A stretch of DNA of 64,000 nucleotides from positions 5,882,001 through 5,946,000 of the forward strand of contig CP087965.1 of assembly GCA_024703855.1 (NCBI GenBank), in the 5' to 3' direction. The notes beneath the pieces were generated by a model. It had not been told where the DNA came from and searched no databases. It worked only from the letters and a program-made list of their open reading frames with translations. A program made the position numbers and the translations under genes. Shown one piece after another: positions 26,616-35,998 of this stretch. How positions within the stretch are numbered: position 1 is the first letter of the stretch; each line of letters starts with the position of its first letter. Source of the stretch: Polaromonas sp. P2-4. GTDB lineage: Bacteria; Pseudomonadota; Gammaproteobacteria; Burkholderiales; Burkholderiaceae_C.

Positions 26616-27959
26616 TCAGGCTGCGGCAGCCTTGCGCCCGGCACTTCCCGCACGCCTGCGCCGCCAGCTCAGCACCGCATCGCAGGCTTCAAAATGCTTG
26701 AGCAAATTCTGCTTTTGCCGCGCCAGCAGGCTGCTGGCTTCAATCAGCGCCGGCCATGAGGCGCAGGCTTTGCCCACGGCCTCATTCAGCACGCCGCGCA
26801 CCCGGGTTTCAAACATGCCCGTGGCGTTGCAAAAGCTGCGCACGGTTTTGGCGGTGAGCCGTGCCTGCTTCTCGCCGCCGGGCACAAAGCGCAGCGCATG
26901 GCCGCGACCGCCCATGTAGGCAGCGTAGGCCACCACGTCGTAGGCCGGTGACAGCGCCGGTGTGCGGCCGTCCTGATACACCACACCAAAGTTTTTCACA
27001 TGGGCGTCGTAGTTGCCCAGCATTTCATTGACCATCACGCGCCGGATCAACTCTTCGGCTGCGCCCTCGCCCAGCGGCCCTAGCCCCATGCCTTCGCGCA
27101 GCGTGCTGGCAATGGTGGCGTAGGTCGTGGCCGGGTGCGTGTATTTTTCTTCGGGCTGTATGCGCAGGATTTGCGCTGAAGTCTTCGCAGTGAATATGTC
27201 CTTCGGGTCCACGGTCAAAGCGCTTCACGGCCAAGAAATTTTTGCTCTCGCCCAGTACAAAAGGCTGCTCGGCAAAAATCTGTTCCATGGGTGCCAGCCA
27301 GGCGCTGCAGACGTCTGCACCGGCAGCCTGCGCCAGGCGCAGCGACAACTCTTCGACCTCGGGCAGCAAGGCATATTCCACCGTCGGCAGCTTGGCAATG
27401 ATGTGGGTGCCCTGCGCATCTTTGGTGCGCGCCACATAACGCCCCTGCTGCGCGACCAGTGCCAGCTTGGGCTGCACGCCCGACAGGGAAGTGGCGTCGG
27501 GCAAGGGGTCGGCCGTGACGGACATCTCCAGCGCATCGTTGTGCTGGGTCACCACGCCGGCCAGCGCGTCGGCATCCAGGTGCGCGGGATAGGCGTACAC
27601 ATTGCCGGGCAAGTCGGTGCCGCAGGCGGCCAGCAGGTCGAAGTGGTCGCCCGGCCCGCAGCCGCGCAGCTCTTCCAGATGGCGGCGCAGCGGGCCCTCT
27701 GGCAGCAGGTTTTGAAAGAAAGCCGGCAGGCGGCCGCCTTCGGCGTTAAAAAACGGCGTGTTGACGTAGCTGCGCCAGAAAATCTCGCGGCGCTGCGGGT
27801 CGTCGTCGGTGGCGGCCCAGGACAACACTGGCGAACCGGGGTTGGACCAGAAAGCTTCGTCGGGAACAAAGCGCGTGAGCGCGGTGCTGCCCGTGCCGTA
27901 CTGAAACAGCAGCCCGGGCGCTGCGGCCCGACATAAATATCAAGCGCCAGAACATTCAT
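26616..27959 (-). CDS. hipA: HipA-type serine/threonine kinase toxin (two frameshifts)
   Basis: HipA-family kinase of about 447 residues: MNVLALDIYVGPQ, FFNAEGGRLPAFFQNLLPEGPLR, SLSGVQPKLALV, the glycine-rich nucleotide region around THIIAKLPT, the catalytic MLGNYDAHVKNFGV and the metal-binding SPAYDVVAYA. In the known case HipA phosphorylates aminoacyl-tRNA synthetases and causes persistence. Slips near 27915 and 27200; both restored frames fit. It overlaps hipB by 4 bp, so the pair forms a standard antitoxin-first operon. The C-terminal tail is Arg/Ala-rich. Confidence 0.85.
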
Positions 27960-28297
27960 TTGGGCAGCGTGCCTTTTACGTTTTTAGCGCCTGCAGAGCG
28001 CAAGGAGGTTTGCGCAACGATGCGGTCAACGCTGGAAAGCGCAGGCGCAGGCCCTTCCCCAACACCTGCTTGCGCTTGCAGCCCCATCGCCACCACCTTG
28101 GGCAGCAGCAGCACTTCCAGCCCCAATTGGTCGGCAATCGCCATCAAGGTGGTGATGCGCGGCGCGGTGCGGCCCTGCATGGCGCTACGCACCGACAGCG
28201 GCGTCAGCCCGGTTTTCTCGGCAATCGCCTGGTAATCGAGCTTTAGCCTTTGCCGTTCGCTCTCCAGACGCGCCGCCACCTCAAACAAGGTTTTCAT
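27956..28297 (-). CDS. hipB: HipB-type XRE antitoxin
   Basis: A 113-residue DNA-binding protein with an XRE helix-turn-helix: LDYQAIAEKTGLTPLSVRSAMQGRTAPRITTLMAIADQLGLEVLLLP. The C-terminal tail (from about residue 70) is long and flexible. It should bind HipA and repress the operon through the TATC palindromes just upstream. Confidence 0.85.
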   Translation of the reverse strand: MKTLFEVAARLESERQRLKLDYQAIAEKTGLTPLSVRSAMQGRTAPRITTLMAIADQLGLEVLLLPKVVAMGLQAQAGVGEGPAPALSSVDRIVAQTSLRSAGAKNVKGTLPK

Positions 28298-28402
28298 GAT
28301 AGAAAAGTATCTTTATTGATTCGATAGATAGTATTTTATCCATCTTCGTCAATAAATCAATATTTAACTATCTATCTATAAAACTACGATAGTTAACTAT
28401 CT
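28298..28402 (-). promoter_or_regulatory. Probable hipBA promoter/operator region
   Basis: Very AT-rich spacer with repeated TATC/GATA elements: a perfect 14-bp palindrome GATAGTTAACTATC at 28388-28401, TATCTATCTATA and GATAGATAG. HipB proteins are known to bind TATCC..GGATA-type operators, so these are candidate sites. The assignment is inference. Confidence 0.55.
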
Positions 28403-28434
28403 TCAAATCCAACCCTCACCAAATAAGCAAGGCG

Positions 28435-29717
28435 CTAGCCAAACTTGCGCCGCGCATCCAGCGCAAGGCCTGCGCCAATGCAGCCAAAACGATCGCCTTC
28501 GACGGACCGGGCCTGCGGCAGTAGCGCAGAGATACGTTCTGCGCAACAGCGGCACACCGCTGGAGCCCCCGGTGAAAAACACGGTGTCCACATCGTCCGC
28601 CTTGATACCCGCATCCCGCAAGAGGGCCGAGACTGTGCGCTCCACGGTATTCACCAGGCCGCTGATAGCACGGTCGAAGTCGGGCCGGTGCAGAGAGCAA
28701 GCGTTTCGCCGGGCGCAATGCGCCCAAGGTCCATGGTGGCTTCAGCTGCGTCTGACAGCGCGATCTTGGCCGCCTCGACCTGCATCGCCAGCCAGTGGCC
28801 GGCCCCGCTCGCGCACCAGGTTCTGCAGACGCTCAAGTTTGTCTTTTCAACGGCGCTGCGATGCAACTCGCTGATCTGCGTCCATGACTTTTTTGTGTAA
28901 GCCAGGTTGATGGTGTGCCAGGTCGCCAGGTTAAAGAACTGGGCTGAGGGAATCTCCAGCCCGCTCTGCAGTCGGGTGCCCAGGCCCAGGGTGGGCATGA
29001 CGCTGGCCAAGCTCAGGTATTTGTCGAAGTCTGTGCCACCTATGTGTACACCGCCGCTGGCCAGGATGTCGTCGCGCCGCTCGGCCTTGCGGGCGCGCTC
29101 GGCCCCCAGACGTACCAGCGCAAAGTCGGAGGTGCCGCCACCAATGTCAACCACCAGCACCAGCTCTTCGCGCTTGCTGTGCGAGATTTGCGACTCGTAA
29201 TCAAACGCCGCAGCAATCGGCTCGTACTGGAAAGCAATGTCCTTAAGGCCGACCGAATGGGCAATTTCGGCCAGCGTGTTTTCAGCCCGTTTGTCAGCTT
29301 TGGCGTCGTCGTCCACAAAAACACCGGGCGGCCCAGTACAGCGCGAGTAAACGGCTGGCCCGCAGCGCGCTCGGCACGGCGCTTGAGCTCGCCAATAAAC
29401 TGCGCCAGCAAGGCGCGAAACGGCAGTGCCCGGCCAGCGACTTCTGTGTGGTCATCAATCATGGACGTACCGAGCAGGCTCTTGAGCGAGCGCATCAGCC
29501 GCCCCTCATAGCCTACGAGGTAGTCAGTCAGACCCGCGCGGCCGTAAGTCACGTGCTCGTCTTCCGCATGAAAAAAGACAACAGAAGGCAAGGTCAGTTT
29601 GCCGTCTTCCAGCGGCAACAAAAGCGATGCCCCGGCAGCCTGGCCCGGCCGGCTCCAGCCCGCGGTGGAGTTGGAGGTCCCGAAGTCAATCCCGCAGGCG
29701 TCTGCTGCCGTGCTCAT
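28435..29717 (-). CDS. Hsp70-family protein, YegD-like (four or more frameshifts)
   Basis: Restored, about 427 residues of an actin-fold Hsp70 ATPase without an obvious substrate-binding domain, as in YegD. It has phosphate-1 ACGIDFGTSNSTAGW, phosphate-2 LVVDIGGGTSDFALVRLG and the adenosine motif TVFFTGGSSGVPLLRR. Slips fall near 29310, 28815, 28690 and 28535; sequence on each side joins cleanly, ending GAGLALDARRKFG at 28435. The start overlaps the preceding gene by 4 bp, so the two form an operon and may act together. Confidence 0.8.
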
Positions 29718-30237
29718 CGCTCAGCCGGCTTGCAGAAGTCGTTCTCAGCCCAGGCCACGGCGCTGGTGCGGTTCAGCTTGAACGACGGGGCCACGCGCAC
29801 CTGCGCCAGCTGATCGCCGCTGTCATCGTGCGCGCTCAGCAGCGCATGCGGGTTGTCTTCATCGGGCACGATGTCTAGCGAGACGGTGATGCGCGCCGAT
29901 TTGGCAGTCACCGTAATGCTCTGGTGCAGCGACGCATGCAGCTGCTGCTCGTGCCGGCGGACAAATTCCGAGGCGGTTTTGACCAGCGTGCTGAAGGCGT
30001 TGCCATCGAGCGGCTTGGGGTTCTTTTGTCGCGCCCCATGGTCCACGGCCCCACCAGTGCGGGCTCCGGTTCACCGTCCTTGATCATCGCCACCGCCCAG
30101 CCGTCGTCGTCTTCGTTCTTGATGACTTTGGCCGTCCAGCCGTCACCGCGCCAAAGGCGTGGTTCTTGTGTTTTGGTGAATTTCCCAGAAGCGGGATCGG
30201 CGGCCAAGTCAGGCGGCGGGGTGCGGGAGTCGGTCAA
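29714..30237 (-). CDS. Conserved partner protein upstream of the Hsp70 gene (one frameshift)
   Basis: Uncharacterised protein of about 174 residues. The N-terminal part (FTKTQEPRLWRGDGWTAKVIKNEDDDGWAVAM) looks like a small beta domain, and the C-terminal part (KPLDGNAFSTLVKTASEFVRRHEQQLHASLHQSI..) is helical then beta. One base is lost near 30040. It ends by overlapping the Hsp70 start (ATGA). It may be a co-chaperone or client; that rests only on the operon arrangement. Confidence 0.6.
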
Positions 30238-30382
30238 TGCGCAATCGCTCAGGTCAAAGTCAGGTCAAAAGGCAGGCCAATAAAGTGGTGCTGCCGGTGG
30301 GGGCCAGATTTTACTGTCCGCCCACTCGGGGCATGCTGGAGGTGCAAAAAACCTGAAGGCCAGCACTGAAAAACAGGCACGT

Positions 30383-30841
30383 TCAGGTTTTGACTGCTCG
30401 GCGTGGTTTTTCCTTGGGCAGGGATTGAAGCGCCGCCCCGGCGCGTTCACTGACCTTTACGAGTGGCCGCTTTCCCGTCGTGACCCACTCATCGTAAAAA
30501 TCAATCTTGCTGTCCAGCAGCTTCAGCGCCAGCTGCCACTCGGCAATCATGTCCCTGACCTGGGCCCGGTGCGAAGACAAGAGCGCCTGCCTTTGCTTGA
30601 GCGTGGCGCTGCCCTGCTTGACCAGCGCGGTGTACTCGCGCATCTCGGCAATTGACATGCCGGTGCGCTGCAGGCGGTCCATCAGGTCAAGCCAGCTCAG
30701 ATGCAGCTCGTTATAAACCCGTCGGCGGCCGCCGTCACGCATCACGCCGGGTATCAGCCCTTGTGCTTCATACCAGCGGATGGTGTGGACGCTGCGCCCC
30801 GTGCGCGCAGCAAGTTGCCCGATCAAGAAGCTTTCAGCCAT
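30383..30841 (-). CDS. MerR-family transcriptional regulator
   Basis: A 152-residue regulator with the MerR winged helix at the start (FLIGQLAARTGRSVHTIRWYEAQGLIPGVMRDGGRRRVYNELHLSWLDLMDRLQRTGMSIAEM) and a long dimerisation coiled coil (KQRQALLSSHRAQVRDMIAEW). No Cys cluster is present, so it is not a metal sensor of the MerR/CueR type. The neighbouring NTF2-like gene ends 24 bp from its start and may be a functional partner. Confidence 0.9.
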   Translation of the reverse strand: MAESFLIGQLAARTGRSVHTIRWYEAQGLIPGVMRDGGRRRVYNELHLSWLDLMDRLQRTGMSIAEMREYTALVKQGSATLKQRQALLSSHRAQVRDMIAEWQLALKLLDSKIDFYDEWVTTGKRPLVKVSERAGAALQSLPKEKPRRAVKT

Positions 30842-30864
30842 GCCCGACTTTATAAAGTTCCCGG

Positions 30865-31293
30865 TCAGGCCGCAAGCAGGGGCGCCTCAAGCGCCGTGCT
30901 CACCAGCTCCGTGTCAAGGTACTCCATCAGCTCTTTCATCTTGCCCCCTTCCATTCGACAGACGTAGCAGTAGCTGTTGTTGTAGGCCTTTCCGGCCTTG
31001 GTAGTCACATTGCCCTGGCATTCGATCACCACCATGTCGCCCTCGGCAATGATGCTGCTCGCGGTGTTGGTGTACAGGGTCGAAAACTGGGCAAACAGCG
31101 GTTGCAATAGCTCGCTGACGACGGCCTGCTTGCCTTCGTAGGTGCGGGACCAGGGGGTGTTGCCCGGTATCGTCCAGCGAAAGTCGTCGGCCATGCTGTC
31201 CACAAAAGGTTGGCCATTGCCTTTGGCCAGGTCGGCCATGACTTCCTGCATGCGTTGCTTGTTGGATGCTGCACTCATGATGCGGTCTTTCAT
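30865..31293 (-). CDS. NTF2-like/SnoaL-type fold protein
   Basis: A 142-residue cone-shaped beta-barrel protein: QRMQEVMADLAKGNGQPFVDSMADDFRWTIPGNTPWSRTYEGK, then IAEGDMVVIECQGNVTTKAGKAYNNSYCYVCRMEGGKMKELMEYLDTELV. This is the common nuclear-transport-factor-2-like family, ketosteroid-isomerase related. Substrate unknown. AAGG sits close before the ATG at 31293; an internal ATG at 31278 is an alternative. It is directly upstream of the MerR gene on the same strand. Confidence 0.85.
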   Translation of the reverse strand: MKDRIMSAASNKQRMQEVMADLAKGNGQPFVDSMADDFRWTIPGNTPWSRTYEGKQAVVSELLQPLFAQFSTLYTNTASSIIAEGDMVVIECQGNVTTKAGKAYNNSYCYVCRMEGGKMKELMEYLDTELVSTALEAPLLAA

Positions 31294-31478
31294 TGATACC
31301 TTTTTCCAGGATGTGGGGCTGGATACGGAGAAAAAGGAACCCGTGCCCGCCCGGCCTCTTCACGGACCGGAGGCAACGCACAAGCGTCAGCGCCCTGGCC
31401 CGTAAATCCATTAAAAATCCTGGAGTGCACTCAAGGTCAAGCCCGGAAGTCAAATTTCCCATGTTTGGGCATGAAATA

Positions 31479-31528
31479 AGCCACTAGCCCAATAGGAATG
31501 GTCATAATTAGCTATATTTTTGATAGCA
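31479..31528 (-). repeat. Two-hairpin intergenic repeat, copy 5 (reverse)
   Basis: On the minus strand GCTATCAAAAATATAGCT, spacer, then ATTGGGCTAGTGGC. The first GCCC arm has decayed. Confidence 0.6.
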
Positions 31529-31589
31529 AACCTACAATCAACAGAACGCGTGCCACTACGCGGCACCAAACAGCAACCGGGGCTTTGCC

Positions 31590-31808
31590 ATGAGTGAATG
31601 GGTTACAAAAATGCTGGCAGTGATCAAAAGCGGCAACACATCGGCCGCGCTGGCCCAGATCAAGGCCACCACCAGCAGCAAGGATTTGCGCCAGTTGCAT
31701 GGAGCACTAGACAAGGCCCAACTGCTGCCGCGCCTCAAGGATATCGACGTGGCGATTGCCGACCAGCTGCAGGCGCTGGCCTCACCGCGTTTGAGCCGCT
31801 CGCCTTGA
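31590..31808 (+). CDS. Small uncharacterised helical protein
   Basis: A 72-residue protein (MSEWVTKMLAVIKSGNTSAALAQIKATTSSKDLRQLHGAL..) that looks like a compact helical domain. No recognised family. It stands alone between repeat elements. Confidence 0.45.
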   Translation: MSEWVTKMLAVIKSGNTSAALAQIKATTSSKDLRQLHGALDKAQLLPRLKDIDVAIADQLQALASPRLSRSP

Positions 31809-31855
31809 AGCCGGCGCCCCTGGAATGAATCCCCGGTTTGCGGTATGGGATAAGG

Positions 31856-32023
31856 CTTAGTAGTCCGTTTCGCCAAAATGCTTACATGAAATCGCGTCTT
31901 TTTGTGCCATACGTCGTTGCCCAGTCTTGCCAGACGTCCAGTCTGGCTGCGTCTGCGCGCCTAGTCTGGCGCAAAAATCCATCAATTTCATTTCGTAATC
32001 CTTTTGGCGAAACGAACTACTAG
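31856..32023. repeat. MITE-like element A (168 bp, terminal inverted repeats)
   Basis: Ends CTTAGTAGTCCGTTTCGCC and (complement) CTAGTAGTTCGTTTCGCC, about 22 bp each. Just inside the left end is ATGAAATCGCGTCTTT, and inside the right end AATCCATCAATTTCAT. The related element B at 39309-39478 has the same internal landmarks. No coding frame. It lies just upstream of nfeD. Confidence 0.65.
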
Positions 32024-32106
32024 TTGCCGGAGACGATGGGTTGGCGCATAGTCATAGTGTTACTTCGGATACACGAATGCAATCCATGGCGTTCCTGGAG
32101 GCATCT

Positions 32107-33585
32107 ATGGCGTCAGCGCACAACTTCTTATCCGGCCGGATGGCGCAAGCGATGCGCCGCAAAAAGCGCGGCATCTACGTGTTTTGCGCGCTTGTGGTGG
32201 CCTTGCTGCTGTTCCTGCTGGCGCCGGCGGCTGCCGCCGCGCCGGTTCTGGTGCTGAAGGTGCAGGACGCCATCGGCCCGGCCAGCGCCGATTACGTCAT
32301 TCAGGGGCTGCGCAAGGCCAAAGACAGTGGCGCGCCGCTGGTGGTGATGGAACTCGACACGCCGGGCGGGCTCGACACGTCGATGCGGCAGATCATCCAG
32401 GCGATGCTGGCCTCCCCGGTTCCGGTGGCCGTTTACGTGCACCCCGAAGGCGCACGCGCGGCCAGCGCCGGCACCTACATCCTTTATGCGGCGCACATTG
32501 CGGCCATGGCGCCGGCCACGACGCTGGGCGCGGCCACACCGGTAGCCATCAGCTTCCCGGGGATGGGCAAACCACCGGCAAAAGAGGGTGATGCAGGCAA
32601 AGACAAACAAAGTGACAAAGATAGCGGCAAGGAAGGAAAACCAGATGCCAAGCCTGCCGCCAGCCCCTCCGACCCCATGACCGCCAAACAGGTGAACGAT
32701 GCGGCCGCCTTTATCCGCGGCCTGGCCCAGTTGCGTGGCCGCAATGCCGACTGGGCCGAGCGCGCGGTACGCGAGGCCGTCAGCCTCACGGCCAGCGAGG
32801 CGCTGCGTGACAAGGTGGTCGATGTGGTGGCAAAAGACCTGCCCGACCTGCTGAGCCAGATTGACGGCCGCACGGTGCGTGTGCAGGCTGGTGACCTGAA
32901 GCTCGCCACCCGCGGCCTGACTCATGAGACCCGGCTGCCCGACTGGCGGCACCGGCTGCTGTCAGTGATAGCCAACCCGAGCTTTGCGCTGATCCTGATG
33001 ATGATTGGCATGTACGGCCTGATCATGGAATTTTCGTCGCCGAGCTTCGGCGTGGCGGGCGTGACCGGCGCAATCTGCCTGCTGCTGGCCATGTTTGCAC
33101 TGCAACTGCTGCCCGTGAACTACGCCGGGCTGGCACTGATACTGCTCGGCATGGCGCTGATCGGGGCCGAACTGGTGATGCCCAGCCTCGGCCTGATCGG
33201 CATCGGCGGGGTGATCGCCTTCATCGCCGGAGGCATCCTGCTGTTCGACAGTGACGCGCCCGGCTTCGGTGTGCCGCTGCCGCTGATCCTCGCCCTGGCG
33301 GCCACGTCGGCGGCGGTCATTTTGCTCGGCGGCGGCATGGCCATGAAGGCGCGCAAGCGGCCGGTGGTCAGTGGACGTGAAGAACTGCCAGGTGCATCGG
33401 GCGAGGTGCTGGAGGTGGCAGACGGAGAAATCTGGGCACTGGTTAGAGGCGAGCGCTGGCGCGTGACCAGCAAGCAGCCGCTGGTGTCCGGCCAACGCAT
33501 CCGCGTACTCGGCGTGCGCGGGCTGACGCTGGAGGTGCAAATTGACACCGAACCAAAACCAACAACCCAAGGAGTCACATCATGA
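32107..33585 (+). CDS. nfeD: NfeD-family membrane-bound serine protease (ClpP class)
   Basis: A 492-residue long-form NfeD. A signal anchor (GIYVFCALVVALLLFLLAPAAAAA) is followed by a ClpP/SppA-like protease domain with VVMELDTPGGLDTSMRQI and EGARAASAGTYILYAAH (nucleophile Ser in the SAGTY motif), a charged Lys/Asp linker, four to five membrane helices and a C-terminal OB domain (GASGEVLEVADGEIWALVRGERW). It cleaves partner slipin/stomatin proteins in characterised cases. The start at 32107 has TGGAGG 6 bases upstream. It overlaps the slipin gene by 4 bp. Confidence 0.9.
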   Translation: MASAHNFLSGRMAQAMRRKKRGIYVFCALVVALLLFLLAPAAAAAPVLVLKVQDAIGPASADYVIQGLRKAKDSGAPLVVMELDTPGGLDTSMRQIIQAMLASPVPVAVYVHPEGARAASAGTYILYAAHIAAMAPATTLGAATPVAISFPGMGKPPAKEGDAGKDKQSDKDSGKEGKPDAKPAASPSDPMTAKQVNDAAAFIRGLAQLRGRNADWAERAVREAVSLTASEALRDKVVDVVAKDLPDLLSQIDGRTVRVQAGDLKLATRGLTHETRLPDWRHRLLSVIANPSFALILMMIGMYGLIMEFSSPSFGVAGVTGAICLLLAMFALQLLPVNYAGLALILLGMALIGAELVMPSLGLIGIGGVIAFIAGGILLFDSDAPGFGVPLPLILALAATSAAVILLGGGMAMKARKRPVVSGREELPGASGEVLEVADGEIWALVRGERWRVTSKQPLVSGQRIRVLGVRGLTLEVQIDTEPKPTTQGVTS

Positions 33586-34369
33586 GCGCCATTTTCAACC
33601 TCGGCATGGGCGGCGTGCTGCTCCCGCTGCTAATCCTGTTGATCATGCTCGCAGCCAGCGCGATACGCATCCTGCGCGAGTATGAGCGCGCCGTGGTGTT
33701 CCAGCTTGGGCGCTTCTGGAAGGTCAAGGGCCCCGGGCTGGTGATCCTGATTCCCGCGCTGCAAAAGATGGTGCGCGTGGACCTGCGCATCGTGACGATG
33801 GATGTGGAGCCGCAGGACGTGATTTCCACGACAACGTCTCGGTCAAAGTCAACGCGGTGATTTTCTTTCGCGTCATTGACGCCCAGAAAGCCATCATCCA
33901 GGTGGAAAACTTCCTGATGGCCACCAGCCAGCTCGCGCAAACCACCTTGCGCGTGGTGCTCGGCAAGCATGAGCTTGACGAAATGCTGGCCGAGCGTGAA
34001 CGGCTCAACGTCGACATCCAGCGCATTCTTGACGCGCAGACCGACGGCTGGGGCATCAAGGTCACCAACGTCGAGATCAAACACATCGACCTGAACGAAT
34101 CGATGGTGCGCGCCATCGCCCGCCAGGCCGAAGCGGAGCGCGAGCGCCGCGCCAAGGTGATCCATGCCGAGGGTGAAAAACAAGCTGCCGCTGCGCTGCT
34201 TGAAGCCGCACAAATGCTGGCACGGCAGCCCGAAGCCATGCAGCTGCGCTATCTGCAGACCATGACGCAGGTCGCTGGCGACCGCGCCTCGACCATCGTG
34301 TTTCCGCTACCGCTCGACCTTTTGGGCATACTGCTGTCCCGTGACCGGCCGGCAGCCAAACACGACTGA
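33582..34369 (+). CDS. Slipin (SPFH/band 7 stomatin-like protein), one frameshift
   Basis: Stomatin-type protein of about 262 residues: an N-terminal membrane hairpin (LLPLLILLIMLAASAI), then REYERAVVFQLGRFWKVKGPGLVILIPALQKMVRVDLRIVTMDVEPQDVIS, and after one lost base near 33828 NVSVKVNAVIFFRVIDAQKAI, TTLRVVLGKHELDEMLAERERLN and a coiled region IARQAEAERERRAKVIHAEGE. It should oligomerise at the inner membrane and be processed by NfeD. Translationally coupled to nfeD. Confidence 0.9.
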
Positions 34370-34409
34370 CACGCCAGGCGTCAGCACGAACCGACGGCTG
34401 TGGGCTTTG

Positions 34410-34784
34410 TCATCCGCCGGTCTCGCTTGCCACCCATTGCAGGTAATCCGCGGACCCCGCAGTGATCGGCAACTGCACGATCTCCGGCGTTTCGTAGCTG
34501 TGGTGGGCACGAATGAAATCTTCCAGCGGCCGGTACAGCGCCTTGCGCGTCTTGATGAGCAACAGGCATTCGTGCTCGCTGCGGGCTTCGTTCTTCCACC
34601 GGTAAAAGCTCTTGATGTTCTGCACCTGCACGCAGGCGCCCAGGCGGGCATGCACAATCTCCCAAGCCAGCGCTTCGGCCAGGGCTTCACCGGCGATGGT
34701 GGTCATTACCATGCAATACGGCGTTTCTTCAGGTGTTTTTTCAGGCACTTCCTTGGGTGCCTTACTTGGTGTTTTACCGCTCAT
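34410..34784 (-). CDS. cutA: CutA divalent-cation tolerance protein
   Basis: A 124-residue trimeric ferredoxin-like CutA: CMVMTTIAGEALAEALAWEIVHARLGACVQVQNIKSFYRWKNEARSEHECLLLIKTRKALYRPLEDFIRAHHSYETPEIVQLPI, with the conserved ACVQ, SFYRW and HSYETPEI blocks. It has a Lys/Pro/Glu-rich N-terminal extension of about 22 residues; the core would start at the Met before VMTTI. Link to copper tolerance is by family only. Confidence 0.92.
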   Translation of the reverse strand: MSGKTPSKAPKEVPEKTPEETPYCMVMTTIAGEALAEALAWEIVHARLGACVQVQNIKSFYRWKNEARSEHECLLLIKTRKALYRPLEDFIRAHHSYETPEIVQLPITAGSADYLQWVASETGG

Positions 34785-34799
34785 GGTGTTCCCTCAATC

Positions 34800-35138
34800 T
34801 CAAACTGTGCTTCTCCCATGTAGCGATTCGGCCCAAATGCGGCCGTCAGTGCCTGCCGATTCGGCCGCCTGCCACTGCTTGAAGATTTCCAGCTCACCGG
34901 CAGACAGCGCATCTTCGGAGGGTGCATCGCCGTAGGTTGCCACGATTTTCAGATAGGCCGCATAAACCGGCGCCACCAGGCTGGCGTCGCCCAGCGTTTC
35001 ATCGAGCGCTTTGCGAAAGCGCTTCTCGGCATCCCGACGCTCCTGGTCGGTGGCGTCTTCGAAGGCGTAGAGGGTTAGGGAGTAGTTCAAAACGTCAGAA
35101 CCTTGGGGTAGTACATCGTTGGAAGTAGCCGACGCCAT
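34800..35138 (-). CDS. Uncharacterised protein, 112 residues
   Basis: A helical protein (NYSLTLYAFEDATDQERRDAEKRFRKALDETLGDASLVAPVYAAYLKIVATYG...). No recognised family. Its ATG overlaps the stop of the upstream Abi-C gene (TGATG), so it may be translated with it; that makes it a candidate partner of the HEPN protein, by inference. Confidence 0.6.
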   Translation of the reverse strand: MASATSNDVLPQGSDVLNYSLTLYAFEDATDQERRDAEKRFRKALDETLGDASLVAPVYAAYLKIVATYGDAPSEDALSAGELEIFKQWQAAESAGTDGRIWAESLHGRSTV

Positions 35139-35995
35139 CAGTAGTCAGTCATTTGCCGTTGAGGGGAGGTCCCAGTAAACGGGTTGGGCGTCTTCGCAGC
35201 ATGCCAGCGTTCCATTATGAAAATTACGAGAGTATGCGAGGCATTCACAGCCAGACGGGCTTCAGAGACCTGAATCGATGGTGGTTGCACTCCACGCCCA
35301 TGCGCCGATCCAATGTGTGTTCTGTAGGCTCCGATCCCGTCAACAATAGACGCTAAGCCTTGAAGGATTCTCTTCTGATCGTCTTCGAGCGTCGGGTCAA
35401 TATTGAGGCCCAAGTGCACTTGCACGGATCGCCAAAGCGGAACTACTGTTTGCTTGCTCGGCATCTCAAGGTCGAAGGTTTCGATATAGGTCTTGCATAG
35501 GGCTTCAATGATCGAGCTTGCAGCAGTGATTGCGGCATGTGGATCTCGGTCCAACTGGGAAACGGCTCGATCAAATTCAGCTTCAATGGATGCGAAGTCT
35601 CCTGCCCTTAGAAAATCAACAAGCGTTCGAGTTGCTGGGCTTGCACCCGCGAGGGTCACGTATCCATTGACTTGATAGCTGAGTTGATTCTTGGAAAGGC
35701 TGTCCCTGATGCGTTTCTGCCCCGCCTCAATCTGCGGAAAGTAATCAGACAGCTCGTGATCCATAAATTTTTGGATTAGCTGCCCAAGAACCGAAAGAGC
35801 ATCGACCGTTGGATCGTCATTGCAGCGTTTCAACCATGAAGCGCACTTTGCTTCGCAGTTGCCTTCCGGTACGTCTCCGGGCGCACCTGACTCCATGAAG
35901 AGGGCATTCAGCTTTGAGTGACTGTAGTAGTGGGCTGCGATGACCGATGAGACAGCGCCGATCACAGAGTTCGGAATCTTGTTGGCCAAGGTCAA
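35138..35995 (-). CDS. Abi-C (abortive infection C-terminal, HEPN) protein
   Basis: A 285-residue protein whose C-terminal part matches the Abi_C domain: HAAITAASSIIEALCKTYIE, LWRSVQVHLGLN, QGLASIVDGIGAYRTHIGSAHG. R-T-H-I-G-S-A-H fits the HEPN R(x)nH nuclease motif. The N-terminal half (helical, GNCEAKCASWLKRCNDD) is probably the sensor part. Such proteins are phage-defence candidates that degrade RNA; this role is by family only. It lies at the end of the MCE transporter operon and is coupled to the small gene downstream. Confidence 0.75.
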   Translation of the reverse strand: MTLANKIPNSVIGAVSSVIAAHYYSHSKLNALFMESGAPGDVPEGNCEAKCASWLKRCNDDPTVDALSVLGQLIQKFMDHELSDYFPQIEAGQKRIRDSLSKNQLSYQVNGYVTLAGASPATRTLVDFLRAGDFASIEAEFDRAVSQLDRDPHAAITAASSIIEALCKTYIETFDLEMPSKQTVVPLWRSVQVHLGLNIDPTLEDDQKRILQGLASIVDGIGAYRTHIGSAHGRGVQPPSIQVSEARLAVNASHTLVIFIMERWHAAKTPNPFTGTSPQRQMTDY

Positions 35996-35998
35996 GCC

